A stretch of DNA of 33,492 nt from Xenorhabdus sp. IM139775. GTDB taxonomy: Bacteria > Pseudomonadota > Gammaproteobacteria > Enterobacterales > Enterobacteriaceae. Where the stretch lies: positions 1 through 33,492 of the forward strand of contig NZ_JAQRFK010000035.1 of NCBI RefSeq assembly GCF_028598745.1, written 5' to 3'. Shown piece after piece: positions 20,360 to 28,980 of the stretch. Position numbers and translations under genes: made by a program. The stretch's first letter is position 1, and every line of letters starts with the position of its first letter. Below the pieces are notes generated by a model. The model saw nothing but the letters and a program-made list of their open reading frames with translations, was not told the DNA's origin and did no database searches.

Positions 20360-21166
20360 TTATATGTTAAATTCTGTCCAAACGGGGGCGTGATCAGACG
20401 GTTTTTCCATGCCACGGATAGCATAATCGATCCCTGAAGAGCGACATCTTTCCGCCAGTGGCTGGCTGGCAAGCAGCAAATCAATGCGCAGACCACGATT
20501 ATCATCAAATCCTTTTGAGCGATAGTCGAACCACGAAAATTGGTCATTGATTTCGGGGTGTTGTGCCCGGAATGTATCAATGAAGCCCCAATTTTTCAGG
20601 CGCTCCATCCATTCTCTTTCTTCGGGCAAGAAAGAACACTTTCCGCTCTTTAACCAACGTTTTTGGTTGTTTTCCCCAATCCCAATATCAAAATCAGTTG
20701 GACTGATGTTCATGTCTCCCATGATCAGAATATTTGACTGCGGGGAGTGGTGGGCTTCCAGATAAGACAGGAGATCCTGATAAAATTTTTCTTTGGCAGG
20801 AAATTTAATGGGGTGATCACGGCTCTCTCCTTGAGGAAAATAGCCATTGATTACAGTCAATAAACCAAGAGGTGTCTCGATATCAGCCATAATAATGCGG
20901 CGCTGTGCATCATCGTCATCAGTGGGAAAACCTTTACGAATATTTACAGGTTGTTGACGGGTCAGCAGGGCGACACCATAGTGCGATTTTTGACCATGAT
21001 AAAAGACGTGATAACCCAGTTTGCTGACTTCTTCGAGAGGAAACACTTCATCATGGACTTTTATTTCTTGCAATCCGATAACATCAGGTTGATGTTGTTC
21101 AACAATGGCAGCGAGTTGATGATGACGTGCCCTTAACCCATTAATATTGAATGAGATAAATTTCAT
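20360..21166 (-). CDS. xthA: Exodeoxyribonuclease III
   Basis: Main apurinic/apyrimidinic endonuclease and 3'-phosphatase of base-excision repair, also a 3'-5' exonuclease on duplex DNA. At 268 residues it matches E. coli XthA exactly. Every catalytic residue aligns: Glu34 (GLQEIKVHD), Tyr109 ([20 protein letters not shown]), Asp151 and Asn153 ([14 protein letters not shown]), Asp229 ([10 protein letters not shown]) and His259 (KPSDHAPVW). It starts [17 protein letters not shown]. The Shine-Dalgarno is modest (TAGGTGA). It is convergent with topB, and its upstream side opens into 650 bases of AT-rich non-coding DNA. Confidence 0.98.
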   Translation of the reverse strand: MKFISFNINGLRARHHQLAAIVEQHQPDVIGLQEIKVHDEVFPLEEVSKLGYHVFYHGQKSHYGVALLTRQQPVNIRKGFPTDDDDAQRRIIMADIETPLGLLTVINGYFPQGESRDHPIKFPAKEKFYQDLLSYLEAHHSPQSNILIMGDMNISPTDFDIGIGENNQKRWLKSGKCSFLPEEREWMERLKNWGFIDTFRAQHPEINDQFSWFDYRSKGFDDNRGLRIDLLLASQPLAERCRSSGIDYAIRGMEKPSDHAPVWTEFNI

Positions 21167-21816
21167 ATCGTTATAATCACCTATGGAATATGCTTATTCT
21201 CCATATTAACAGATACAAATAAAGATGTAACCACTTATTAAATAATAAATTTCATCCAGATATCTTGATAATTCGCTATTTTACTCTTATATGTAATATG
21301 CTATTGAGTATAATACTCTCGCTATCCTAAATTTAAAGTGCCGAATCGATTTTTAAATAATAAAAACACCAAATTAATAAATAGTTAATTAATGAATATA
21401 TAATAATTTACTAGTTTTAACGTGTAATATTAAACGTTAGATATTGTCATTTTCCGTTAGGGTTTTTATTCTTGAAATTTATTTTATGTTATGCGTTACA
21501 AAAAATAATTAATGAAAAAGTAGAAGAGTTAATCAATCTCTGATAGAAATTTGAACTTGTAGACCATGGTTATATTTATTCGTGGATTACAATCACGGTG
21601 GAATATTCATCATGATATAGATGAATAATATAGTTCATCTAAACCGCATTATTGCATCAGGGACTGGCATTTTATATAAATGCCATTTGAAAAATATCTA
21701 TTTTTATTGTACAAAATTGTACCTTCATAAAATCAAGTTTGATTTAGCGGTTACCTGATGAGAAGGCCATTTCAAGGAAATTCTTTTAGCCACAAGTTAC
21801 ATAGGAACGGTGAATT
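21167..21816. other. AT-rich gap between xthA and the LysR-type gene
   Basis: 650 bases, very AT-rich, with no credible ORF. Inverted repeats: TATTCATC/GATGAATA at 21604-21627 (8-nt loop), with a further TTCATCT at 21634-21640, and TGGCATTT/AAATGCCA at 21665-21685 (5-nt loop). These lie 130-215 nt upstream of the LysR-type start and are the best operator candidates. It holds the xthA promoter (minus) and presumably the regulator's promoter (plus), neither of which I could fix. Confidence 0.6.
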
Positions 21817-22680
21817 ATGTTTTTTTCTCGTAAATTAGAAGCATTCATGGCGGTGGTGGAAATGGGTTCTTTAAGCAAGGCGGCAAGAGTGATGAACCGT
21901 ACGACTCCCCCAGTCGCTAAATCAATTAAAGACTTTGAAGCGACGTTAGGAAAGCGCTTATTTAAAAGGGAGAAGTTTGGGATGATTCTGACCAAAGACG
22001 GAGTGGAGTTATATAATGACCTAAAAGAGCTCTATTTGAAAGAGAAAGAAATTACAAAGAAACACATCAGTGGGAGTATTTGTAATGTAGTAAATATATA
22101 CCATGATTGGGGTAAGAAAAAGCATTTGATTTCGCTTTATAAAGCTGCGGACAGAAATAATGCTCAAGTGAATATATTACGCTTCAGTTATGATAACATT
22201 GATGAAATTGTTGACTATGAGGGCAATACAATAATTTTAAGTTCGGAAAAAATACTTAGTGATCGATTCAGCCTGGTACGGAAAATTGATGGACCAAATT
22301 TGGGGATCTGCTGCCGTAAAGAGTTGTTGGATGAAGTTAATGGGGACTTTACTCAATTGCTGAAAAAGAGAACGTGGTTATGTGACCCCGTACTCTATAA
22401 AGGCAATTTGATAAAGAATCTGGAAGAGGAAATGATAAAAAATGGAGAAAAAGTTAATATTCGACAGATGGATAATGTAGAATGCTGTCTCAATTTTATT
22501 CAGTCAACTGATTATATTTTTATTACAGATTCCCACTCCGGTGCATTGGAAGAGGGAGAAAGCCTAGGCTTCATTCCAATATCACGGCCTGATGCAGTTA
22601 ATCAGTGTTATGTCTACAAATCAAAATCTCATTCGAGCGTATTAAATCGTTTCATTGACTCCGTCAGCGATATGGAGTAG
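21817..22680 (+). CDS. LysR-type transcriptional regulator, orphan
   Basis: A 287-residue protein whose first 65 or so residues form a LysR winged helix-turn-helix: RKLEAFMAVVEMGSLSKAAR, then MNRTTPPVAKSIKDFEATLG and KRLFKRE...LTKDGVELY. The remainder fits the size of a LysR effector domain but shows no family signature I recognise. It is charged, Lys- and Asn-rich, and in architecture distantly recalls SpvR-type regulators (weak impression). Codon use is more AT-rich than the flanking housekeeping genes. No adjacent structural gene shares its promoter region, unlike most LysR genes, which are divergent from a target. It stands between xthA and tRNA-Tyr, likely acquired. Function and ligand are unknown. 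Confidence 0.85.
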   Translation: MFFSRKLEAFMAVVEMGSLSKAARVMNRTTPPVAKSIKDFEATLGKRLFKREKFGMILTKDGVELYNDLKELYLKEKEITKKHISGSICNVVNIYHDWGKKKHLISLYKAADRNNAQVNILRFSYDNIDEIVDYEGNTIILSSEKILSDRFSLVRKIDGPNLGICCRKELLDEVNGDFTQLLKKRTWLCDPVLYKGNLIKNLEEEMIKNGEKVNIRQMDNVECCLNFIQSTDYIFITDSHSGALEEGESLGFIPISRPDAVNQCYVYKSKSHSSVLNRFIDSVSDME

Positions 22681-22995
22681 CTGATTGCATGAGCGGAGCT
22701 AATTATCGGATTTTCCTGCTCCGCCATTGGTGCTTGCCAAAATGCATTGATTTTGGAAATCGCATAATGCATTGAGAGCGTAGAATAGATTTTTGATAGT
22801 GGTGAGGAAGGATGATGTCATTTCGTTCCTCACCTTTGGTTTATGCAGGTATTCCCCATCTCGTCATTCCACTCGCAAAGGCTTATGCCCTGTCCGCGAC
22901 CATTTATTTCAAGCCGATACTTACGTTAACAAATTTTTTTACAGAAATTAAAGTGTTGGTTTTTGATTTGGATATGATGGAGCGTGAATCTTTGA
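22681..22995. other. Gap between the LysR-type gene and tRNA-Tyr
   Basis: 315 bases without a credible gene. GCGGAGC (22693-22699) and GCTCCGC (22718-22724) pair 12 nt past the LysR-type stop. AATGCATTGA is directly repeated at 22741 and 22766. GGTGAGGAA (22801-22809) and TTCCTCACC (22826-22834) form a 9-bp stem followed by TTTGGTTT on the plus strand, the better terminator candidate for the LysR-type gene. A plus-strand frame across the tRNA is rejected below. Confidence 0.55.
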
Positions 22996-23080
<85 letters not shown>

Positions 23081-23121
23081 AAATTTTTTTGAATTGTACG
23101 CTGTCGTTAGCAGCGGACGGC

Positions 23122-23149
23122 ATGATATCAAATAAGCCGCCGCTGTAAA
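23122..23149 (-). promoter_or_regulatory. tRNA-Tyr promoter with stringent discriminator
   Basis: On the minus strand, TTTACA (23144-23149), a 16-nt spacer and TATCAT (23122-23127), followed by a GC-rich discriminator GCCGTCCGC. The start is predicted near 23115, giving a leader of about 35 nt. Both hexamers and the intervening GCGGCGGC closely resemble the E. coli tyrT promoter as I remember it. The GC-rich discriminator is typical of promoters shut down by ppGpp. Confidence 0.85.
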
Positions 23150-23281
23150 GTAGATAATTGAAAATAAAGTATCGAATGCTGATTTTTTGATCCGGACGAT
23201 CAAGTTACAACCTATCGGGTACTGTCATCAACAGGAAGTCCCTATTTTCAGGTTGCATTTTCCCCGGTCAGCTATTGTTTA

Positions 23282-24130
23282 TCAAAGAATAACGGTACGA
23301 TTACCATAGACAAAGACACGCTGAGAAAATACCCAATGTAATGCTTGGCTCAGCACATTCTTCTCAACATCCTGTCCTGCACGCATCATCTCTTCAGCCG
23401 TATAGGTGTGATCCACATTGATGACATCTTGAGTGATGATTGGCCCTTCATCCAAATTGTCATTCACATAATGCGCCGTCGCGCCAATAATTTTCACTCC
23501 GCGCTCATAAGCCTGATGGTAGGGGCGAGCACCGATAAATGCGGGTAGGAATGAATGGTGAATGTTGATTATTTGATTCGGGTAATGTTGAACAAATGCC
23601 GGCGTCAAAACTCGCATATATTTAGCAAGTACAACATAGTCGGGCTTATATTGGTCAATTTGGGTCATCAGCGCTGCATCATGTTGTTCGCGGGTTAAAC
23701 CCTCATGACTGATGTAATGGAATGGGATATCAAACTGCTCAACCAATTTTTGCAGGGTAGTATGATTGCCGATGACAGCCGCAATTTCGACATCCAGTCC
23801 ACCATAGACGCTTTTGACTAAGATATCGCCAATACAATGCGCTTCTTTTGTCACCATGAGCACGATACGACGTCGGCCTGCCGTATTTAATTCACGGTTT
23901 GAACCCGCAGGCAGGGCATCATCTAAATCAGCCAGAAGCGTTTCATCATTAAAAATACCTTCCAGCTCGGTACGCATAAAAAATCGTCCGGTACGGTGAT
24001 CAACAAACTCATTATTTTGAACGATATTTAATTGATGCTTGTAACAAATGTTGGTGATTTTTGCGATCAACCCTTTGGAGTCAGGACAAATTGTACGCAA
24101 GATTTTTCTTTGTATATTTGCGTGTTGCAT
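23282..24130 (-). CDS. purU: Formyltetrahydrofolate deformylase
   Basis: Hydrolyses 10-formyl-tetrahydrofolate to tetrahydrofolate and formate, feeding formate to PurT and balancing one-carbon pools. From ATG at 24128-24130 the product is 282 residues (E. coli 280). An N-terminal ACT domain (about 8-85; RKILRTICPDSKGLIAKITN, NEFVDHRTGRFFMRTELEG) precedes the formyltransferase-like catalytic domain. The latter has the Asn-His-Asp site: INIHHSFLPAFIGARPYH and AHYVNDNLDEGPIITQDV. The open frame extends upstream to 24250 with 40 extra codons, including a tandem pentapeptide repeat, so a longer product is possible; I prefer the internal ATG from homology and a TGAGG about 12 nt upstream. ychJ lies just upstream. 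Confidence 0.95.
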   Translation of the reverse strand: MQHANIQRKILRTICPDSKGLIAKITNICYKHQLNIVQNNEFVDHRTGRFFMRTELEGIFNDETLLADLDDALPAGSNRELNTAGRRRIVLMVTKEAHCIGDILVKSVYGGLDVEIAAVIGNHTTLQKLVEQFDIPFHYISHEGLTREQHDAALMTQIDQYKPDYVVLAKYMRVLTPAFVQHYPNQIINIHHSFLPAFIGARPYHQAYERGVKIIGATAHYVNDNLDEGPIITQDVINVDHTYTAEEMMRAGQDVEKNVLSQALHWVFSQRVFVYGNRTVIL

Positions 24131-24190
24131 GGATGACGAGAACCTCAAATATTCTTCACTGTGTGTGAATTGTTGTGTTTGATATTTAGA

Positions 24191-24250
24191 TGCTGATTTA
24201 ATCACAGTATTTTTAACCACTGTGATTTTAACCATGGTATTTTTAACCAC
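24191..24250 (-). repeat. Four 15-bp tandem repeats at the ychJ-purU junction
   Basis: Four imperfect 15-bp units read on the minus strand: GTGGTTAAAAATACC (24236-24250), ATGGTTAAAATCACA (24221-24235), GTGGTTAAAAATACT (24206-24220) and GTGATTAAATCAGCA (24191-24205). Units 1 and 3 differ at one base. The first overlaps the end of ychJ and contains its TAA. Each unit carries TAA in the ychJ frame, while the frame leading into purU stays open and would encode [20 protein letters not shown]. Confidence 0.85.
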
Positions 24251-24704
24251 AGCACTTCTTGTATTTTTTACCTGAACCGCATGGGCAAGGATTATTTCGG
24301 CCTACTTGGGGACGAATACCTTCTATATAAAACCAATGCAGGTCAATGCGCAAAAAACGTGAGCGCTCATGAATCAATTGCTTATCTTGCTTGCCTTGTT
24401 CAATAAAGCAAGCTGAAAATTCAACATAGGCTTCGTCATTATTTCTTCCCTGATGAGTTTCAAGGACATTTAATCCCAGCCATTGTATACCAGCAAAACC
24501 TTGTTCTATTTCTGTACGCCAATTTTCAGCTTGACAATCTGGGTGCCAGGTGGCGATAAGATAATCTGCATTTTGGGTAACATAAGCGCTATATCTGGAA
24601 CGCATCAAGGATTCAGCATTTGGGGCAGGGTGATGATTTTCGAGATAGGGGCTACAGCAAAGGCCGAAAGATGAACCACTGCCGCAGGGGCACATTTTTG
24701 TCAA
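24243..24704 (-). CDS. ychJ: YchJ family SEC-C motif protein
   Basis: Conserved protein of unknown function, 153 residues (E. coli YchJ 152). A zinc-binding SEC-C-type motif is present at both ends: [13 protein letters not shown] at residues 5-17 and [16 protein letters not shown] at the C-terminus. Between them is the YchJ core ([44 protein letters not shown]). I chose TTG at 24702-24704: GGAG lies 5 nt upstream, and three residues precede the first-Cys context as in E. coli. ATG at 24693-24695 would sit 14 nt from that site. It is upstream of purU on the same strand and its stop lies inside the tandem repeat. rssA and rssB, expected on the galU side, are absent. Confidence 0.93.
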   Translation of the reverse strand: MTKMCPCGSGSSFGLCCSPYLENHHPAPNAESLMRSRYSAYVTQNADYLIATWHPDCQAENWRTEIEQGFAGIQWLGLNVLETHQGRNNDEAYVEFSACFIEQGKQDKQLIHERSRFLRIDLHWFYIEGIRPQVGRNNPCPCGSGKKYKKCCG

Positions 24705-25022
24705 AATAACTCCAGTTAATCAAAGTGATTGCCGCTAATATCAGCGATCTTGCAAAGAGATAAGAATAGTACAAGCAATTGACTATCATTGGGCGATGAT
24801 ACTCGAATATGGGAAAAGGTCGCAATGTCTGATATCTACGCATTGAAGTGTGAGTAAAAGTCAGCGCACTGTATATCTGATCTAATTAACTGGTATACTC
24901 GTGCGCGTTATTTTTTGGCAAGTGCGATTTTTTTCACGCATACAATTTTTTTGAGAGTTAATGCTACTGTTTAAGCTGCAAAAGCGTTTTTCAGTAAAAA
25001 CAGAGCAGTCGGAGACGATGTA
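24705..25022. other. ychJ-galU divergent intergenic region
   Basis: 318 bases without a gene. TATACT at 24894-24899 is a possible plus-strand -10 for galU, with no good -35 partner, and would give a leader of over 100 nt. The stretch 24907-24955 has three runs of T. E. coli carries rssA and rssB between these genes, and no trace of them is visible. Confidence 0.55.
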
Positions 25023-25937
25023 ATGTCAGTAATAAAAAAAGTAAAAAAAGCTGTTATACCCGTTGCTGGTTTGGGAACCCGGATGTTGCCGGCCACGAAA
25101 GCCATCCCGAAAGAAATGCTTCCCTTGGTAGATAAACCGCTTATTCAGTATGTCGTCAATGAATGTATTAAGGCTGGCATTAATGAAATCATTCTGGTCA
25201 CACATTCATCTAAAAACTCGATAGAAAACCATTTTGATACCAGCTTTGAGTTGGAAGCGATTCTTGAGAAAAGAGTGAAGCGCCAATTATTGGACGAGAT
25301 ACAGTCTATCTGTCCAAATCATGTGACGATCATGCAAACCCGTCAGGGAATTGCCAAAGGATTGGGTCACGCCGTGTTATGTGCCAAACCTCTTATTGGT
25401 GATGAACCGTTTGCGGTTATTCTGCCTGATGTCATTTTGGATGAGTACAGCACTGATCTGTCAAAATATAATTTGAGCGAAATGCTATCACGTTTCAACA
25501 GCAGTGGCACAAGCCAGATTCTGGTTGAACCTGTTCCTGCCGAGAGTGTTTCGGATTATGGCATTGTTGATTGCTTAGGGGAAAATTTACAGCCTGGTGA
25601 TAGCAAACCTATTGTCCGTGTTGTTGAAAAGCCAAAACCAGAAGAAGCACCCTCGAATCTTTCCATTGTTGGCCGTTATGTCTTATCCGAAAACATCTGG
25701 CCATTATTGGCGAAAACCGCACCAGGGGCAGGGGACGAGATACAACTGACAGATGCCATTGCCATATTGATGGAAAAAGAGCCAGTTGAGGCTTATCACT
25801 TGCAGGGCCGTAGCCATGATTGTGGTAATAAATTGGGTTATATGCGGGCATTTGTTGAATACGGCATGAAACATAAAGAATTGGGCAAATCATTCACGGA
25901 TTGGATCATGACTTTGCAACGTCAGATTGAAAAATAA
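25023..25937 (+). CDS. galU: UTP-glucose-1-phosphate uridylyltransferase
   Basis: Makes UDP-glucose from glucose-1-phosphate and UTP, the precursor for LPS core, glucans, trehalose and UDP-glucuronate. The 304-residue protein (E. coli 302) opens with the nucleotide-binding loop [28 protein letters not shown], broken here by length only. It continues [56 protein letters not shown] and [12 protein letters not shown]. The ribosome site CGGAGACG precedes the ATG. ugd follows after 24 nt and an epimerase after 8 nt more, forming a three-gene run ending in a strong terminator. Its product is the substrate of the next gene. Confidence 0.97.
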   Translation: MSVIKKVKKAVIPVAGLGTRMLPATKAIPKEMLPLVDKPLIQYVVNECIKAGINEIILVTHSSKNSIENHFDTSFELEAILEKRVKRQLLDEIQSICPNHVTIMQTRQGIAKGLGHAVLCAKPLIGDEPFAVILPDVILDEYSTDLSKYNLSEMLSRFNSSGTSQILVEPVPAESVSDYGIVDCLGENLQPGDSKPIVRVVEKPKPEEAPSNLSIVGRYVLSENIWPLLAKTAPGAGDEIQLTDAIAILMEKEPVEAYHLQGRSHDCGNKLGYMRAFVEYGMKHKELGKSFTDWIMTLQRQIEK

Positions 25938-25961
25938 TCTACTCGTACTTTAAGGTGTGAT

Positions 25962-27305
25962 ATGAAAGTTACTGTATTTGGTATTGGCTATGTAGGCTTA
26001 GTGCAAGCAACCGTCTTTGCTGAAGTTGGGCATGATGTCCTTTGCGTTGATGTTGATGCAAATAAAGTCGAAAACCTGAAAAATGGTCAAATTCCTATTT
26101 TTGAACCGAGTTTGACGCCCTTGGTAAAGAAAAATCATGCTGAAGGACGGCTGAATTTTACAACGGATGCCAAAGCCGGTATTGCTCATGGCAAATTACA
26201 GTTTATTGCAGTAGGCACACCTCCTGATGAAGATGGCTCTGCTGATCTTAAATACGTCACTGCCGTAGCCAGAACGATTGCGGAAAATATGGATGGTTAC
26301 AAAGTCGTTGTTGATAAATCAACTGTGCCGGTAGGTACGGCTGATAAAGTCAGGGCAGTGATGCAGGCAACATTGGCAGAGCGCAACATAGTTCATCCAT
26401 TTGATGTCGTCTCCAACCCGGAGTTTTTAAAGGAAGGCGCCGCTGTTGCTGATTGTATGCGGCCTGAACGCATTATTATTGGCTGTGATAATGATAATGT
26501 GGTTGATGTCATGCGCGAACTGTATGAACCCTTTAATCGTAATCATGATCGTATGATCGTCATGGACATCCGCAGTGCTGAATTGACTAAATATGCCGCC
26601 AACTGCATGTTGGCAACCAAAATCAGCTTTATGAATGAAATTGCTAACTTGGCAGAGATGCTGGGCGCAGATATTGAAAATGTACGTCAGGGAATAGGTT
26701 CTGATTCACGCATCGGATATCACTTTATTTACCCGGGGTGTGGATACGGTGGTTCATGTTTCCCGAAAGATGTTCAGGCATTGATTCAGACTGCTGAACA
26801 AATTGGATATACACCAAAAATTCTTCAGGCTGTGGAGCAGGTTAATAATAAACAGAAAAGTAAATTGCCTACTTTTGTAAAACAGCATTTTGGTGATGAT
26901 TTAACGGGCAAAACATTGGCTATTTGGGGACTGTCATTTAAACCTAATACAGATGATATGCGTGAGGCATCAAGTCGTGTACTGATGGAAACGTTATGGG
27001 AATGTGGCGCTAAAGTTCAGGCGTATGATCCTGAAGCGATGCAGGAAGCACAGCGTATTTATGGACAGCGTGATGATCTCTCCTTAATGGGAACAAAAGA
27101 AGCGGCATTAAAAGGTGCTGATGCTTTGATTATCTGTACAGAATGGCAAAACTTTAGAGCGCCTGATTTTGATGTGATTAAGAATTCATTGAAAACGCCT
27201 GTGATTTTTGATGGACGCAACCTTTATGATCCTGAACGTCTGCAATCACGGGGCTTTACCTATTATGGTATTGGCCGCGGCGCTTCAATCAAACCCGTCA
27301 TTTGA
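25962..27305 (+). CDS. ugd: UDP-glucose 6-dehydrogenase
   Basis: Oxidises UDP-glucose to UDP-glucuronate with two NAD+. The 447-residue length marks the longer bacterial Ugd type rather than the 388-residue E. coli enzyme. N-terminal Rossmann fold: [21 protein letters not shown]. Substrate elements: [48 protein letters not shown] and Lys220 in [10 protein letters not shown]. The catalytic cysteine is Cys266 in [14 protein letters not shown]. The C-terminal domain has [15 protein letters not shown]. Ribosome site TAAGGTG. It sits directly behind galU, and the following epimerase would consume its product. Outputs are UDP-glucuronate for capsule, Ara4N or uronic-acid LPS sugars; the last is inference. 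Confidence 0.96.
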   Translation: MKVTVFGIGYVGLVQATVFAEVGHDVLCVDVDANKVENLKNGQIPIFEPSLTPLVKKNHAEGRLNFTTDAKAGIAHGKLQFIAVGTPPDEDGSADLKYVTAVARTIAENMDGYKVVVDKSTVPVGTADKVRAVMQATLAERNIVHPFDVVSNPEFLKEGAAVADCMRPERIIIGCDNDNVVDVMRELYEPFNRNHDRMIVMDIRSAELTKYAANCMLATKISFMNEIANLAEMLGADIENVRQGIGSDSRIGYHFIYPGCGYGGSCFPKDVQALIQTAEQIGYTPKILQAVEQVNNKQKSKLPTFVKQHFGDDLTGKTLAIWGLSFKPNTDDMREASSRVLMETLWECGAKVQAYDPEAMQEAQRIYGQRDDLSLMGTKEAALKGADALIICTEWQNFRAPDFDVIKNSLKTPVIFDGRNLYDPERLQSRGFTYYGIGRGASIKPVI

Positions 27306-27313
27306 GTTAATAT

Positions 27314-28324
27314 ATGAAATTTCTAGTTACAGGTTCTGCTGGTTTTATCGGTTTTCATGTTAGCCAGCGGTTATTGAATATGGGGCATCAGGTTGTCGGC
27401 ATTGATAATCTCAACGATTATTATGATGTTAATTTGAAACGGGCGAGATTAAATTTATTACTTCCTCATGCAAATTTCAAATTTGAAAAATTAGATCTCG
27501 CCGATAGAGTTGCAATACCTGAATTGTTCGCTAAACATCAATTTCAGCGGGTGATCCATTTAGGGGCGCAGCCGGGCGTACGTTATTCAATACAAAACCC
27601 TATGGCATATATAGATGCTAATATCGTCGGTCATATAAATATTCTTGAAGGTTGCCGCCATCATTGTGTAGAGCATCTATTATATGCCTCTTCCAGTTCA
27701 GTATATGGTTTAAATAAAAAGCAACCTTTTTCTACTGATGATTCGGTTGATCATCCTGTTTCTTTATATGCCGCGACGAAAAAAGCGGATGAGTTAATGT
27801 CTCATAGCTACTCACATCTTTATCAGCTTCCCACGACAGGATTGCGATTTTTTACCGTATATGGACCGTGGGGTCGTCCTGATATGGCTCTATTTAAATT
27901 CACTAAGTCCATGTTAGCAGGTAAGCCGATCGATGTTTATAATCATGGCAATATGGTGAGGGATTTCACCTATATTGATGACATTGTTGAATCTATAATC
28001 AGATTGCAGGATATCATTCCTACCGCCAATAAAGACTGGTCAGTTGAAGGTGGTCAGATATCTGCCAGCGCTGCGCCATATCGAGTTTACAATATCGGTA
28101 ATGGGCAACCGACAAAACTGGGTGATTTTATTGCAGCCATTGAAGCCTCATTAGGGATTGAGGCAAAGAAAAACTTTATGGAAATTCAAGATGGCGATGT
28201 ATTATCAACGTGTGCAGATTCAAGTGCGCTTTATAATAAGATTGGTTTTTCACCTGACACTCCGGTAAAGGAAGGGGTGAAACGATTTACTGATTGGTAT
28301 CTGGGCTTTTATCAGAAGCAGTGA
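27314..28324 (+). CDS. UDP-glucuronate 4-epimerase (CapI/GAE type)
   Basis: NAD-dependent short-chain epimerase, 336 residues, expected to convert UDP-glucuronate to UDP-galacturonate. The NAD fold is VTGSAGFIGFHVSQRL (Gly7, Gly10, Gly13). The signature NDYYDVNLKRARLNLL (about 34-49) is characteristic of CapI-like UDP-glucuronate epimerases rather than GalE. The catalytic triad is formed by the serines of YASSSSVYG and Tyr152/Lys156 in SLYAATKKADE. GLRFFTVYGPWGRPDMALFKFTKSML and RDFTYIDDIVESI are family blocks. It starts 8 nt after the ugd stop with a weak ribosome site, so coupling to ugd is likely. Substrate is inferred from family and from ugd upstream. Confidence 0.9.
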   Translation: MKFLVTGSAGFIGFHVSQRLLNMGHQVVGIDNLNDYYDVNLKRARLNLLLPHANFKFEKLDLADRVAIPELFAKHQFQRVIHLGAQPGVRYSIQNPMAYIDANIVGHINILEGCRHHCVEHLLYASSSSVYGLNKKQPFSTDDSVDHPVSLYAATKKADELMSHSYSHLYQLPTTGLRFFTVYGPWGRPDMALFKFTKSMLAGKPIDVYNHGNMVRDFTYIDDIVESIIRLQDIIPTANKDWSVEGGQISASAAPYRVYNIGNGQPTKLGDFIAAIEASLGIEAKKNFMEIQDGDVLSTCADSSALYNKIGFSPDTPVKEGVKRFTDWYLGFYQKQ

Positions 28325-28353
28325 CACAGAATGTGACATAGAAATGGAAATAG

Positions 28354-28379
28354 AAAAAGGAGCTAATCGCTCCTTTTTT
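28354..28379 (+). terminator. Terminator of the galU-ugd-epimerase operon
   Basis: GGAGC (28359-28363) pairs with GCTCC (28369-28373) across a 5-nt loop, extended by A5 on the left and six T on the right. It lies 30 nt past the epimerase stop, a classical hairpin plus U-tract on the plus strand. Confidence 0.88.
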
Positions 28380-28524
28380 ATAAGTTTATGTTAATAAAAA
28401 ACTAAGTTAGTGTTAAATTCTTTTTTATCACGTCGAGAATATGCAGGCGACTTAGCCGTTAATATCGCTCTCTGTGTTTCTACATCAGCCCGTAATTAAC
28501 TTAGTTAGTTATATTAAACATAAA

Positions 28525-28554
28525 ATAAAAATACCCTATCAAGGGTATTTTTGT
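28525..28554 (-). terminator. Terminator of hns
   Basis: A perfect 11-bp stem, AAAAATACCCT (28527-28537) and AGGGTATTTTT (28542-28552), with a 4-nt loop. On the minus strand the stem ends in TTTTTATTTTATG. It is 27 nt past the hns stop. Confidence 0.85.
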
Positions 28555-28578
28555 TATCAGGTTTACCAAAACAACTGA

Positions 28579-28980
28579 TTAGATCAGGAAATCGTCCAGT
28601 GTTTTACCTTCTTCTTCAATTGCTTTTTTGATTACAGCTGGTGTACGGCCTTGGCCTGTCCAGGTTTTAGTTTCACCGTCATCAACGTATGAATATTTAG
28701 CTGGACGTGCAGCACGTTTAGATTTACCAATAGCTTTACCACTTAAAGCATCCACTAAATCACTTAATTCAATACCGTCTTTTTCTAACATTTCACGGTA
28801 TCCTTCAAGTTTACGTGTACGCTCTTCTAATTGTACGCGAACCTGGTTGTCTTCATCACGACGTTCTTCAACAACAGTCGTCAGTTTTTCCAGCATTTCT
28901 TCTAAAGTTGTCAGTTCACATTCTCTTGCTTGTGCGCGCAAGGTACGGATGTTATTTAAGGATTTTAAATTTTCGCTCAT
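28579..28980 (-). CDS. hns: Histone-like nucleoid-structuring protein H-NS
   Basis: Nucleoid protein that binds curved AT-rich DNA, silences horizontally acquired genes and bridges DNA segments. The 133-residue protein (E. coli 137) has the N-terminal coiled-coil oligomerisation domain ([46 protein letters not shown]). A linker (about 80-92) leads to the C-terminal DNA-binding domain [18 protein letters not shown] and [12 protein letters not shown], containing the AT-hook-like QGR. The start has AGGA 5 nt upstream. It is divergent from tdk, as in E. coli. It could silence the AT-rich orphan LysR locus in this window, which is inference. Confidence 0.97.
   Translation of the reverse strand: MSENLKSLNNIRTLRAQARECELTTLEEMLEKLTTVVEERRDEDNQVRVQLEERTRKLEGYREMLEKDGIELSDLVDALSGKAIGKSKRAARPAKYSYVDDGETKTWTGQGRTPAVIKKAIEEEGKTLDDFLI

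Noticed and set aside
21167-22995. A genomic island with att repeats at tRNA-Tyr
   Set aside because: I looked for a copy of the tRNA 3' end near xthA and for an integrase, and saw neither. The acquired origin of the LysR-type gene rests only on composition and context.
24131-24250. Starting purU at GTG 24250 or ATG 24235 instead of ATG 24130
   Set aside because: The 35-40 added residues have no counterpart in PurU and consist partly of a tandem repeat; kept as a finding rather than the annotated start.
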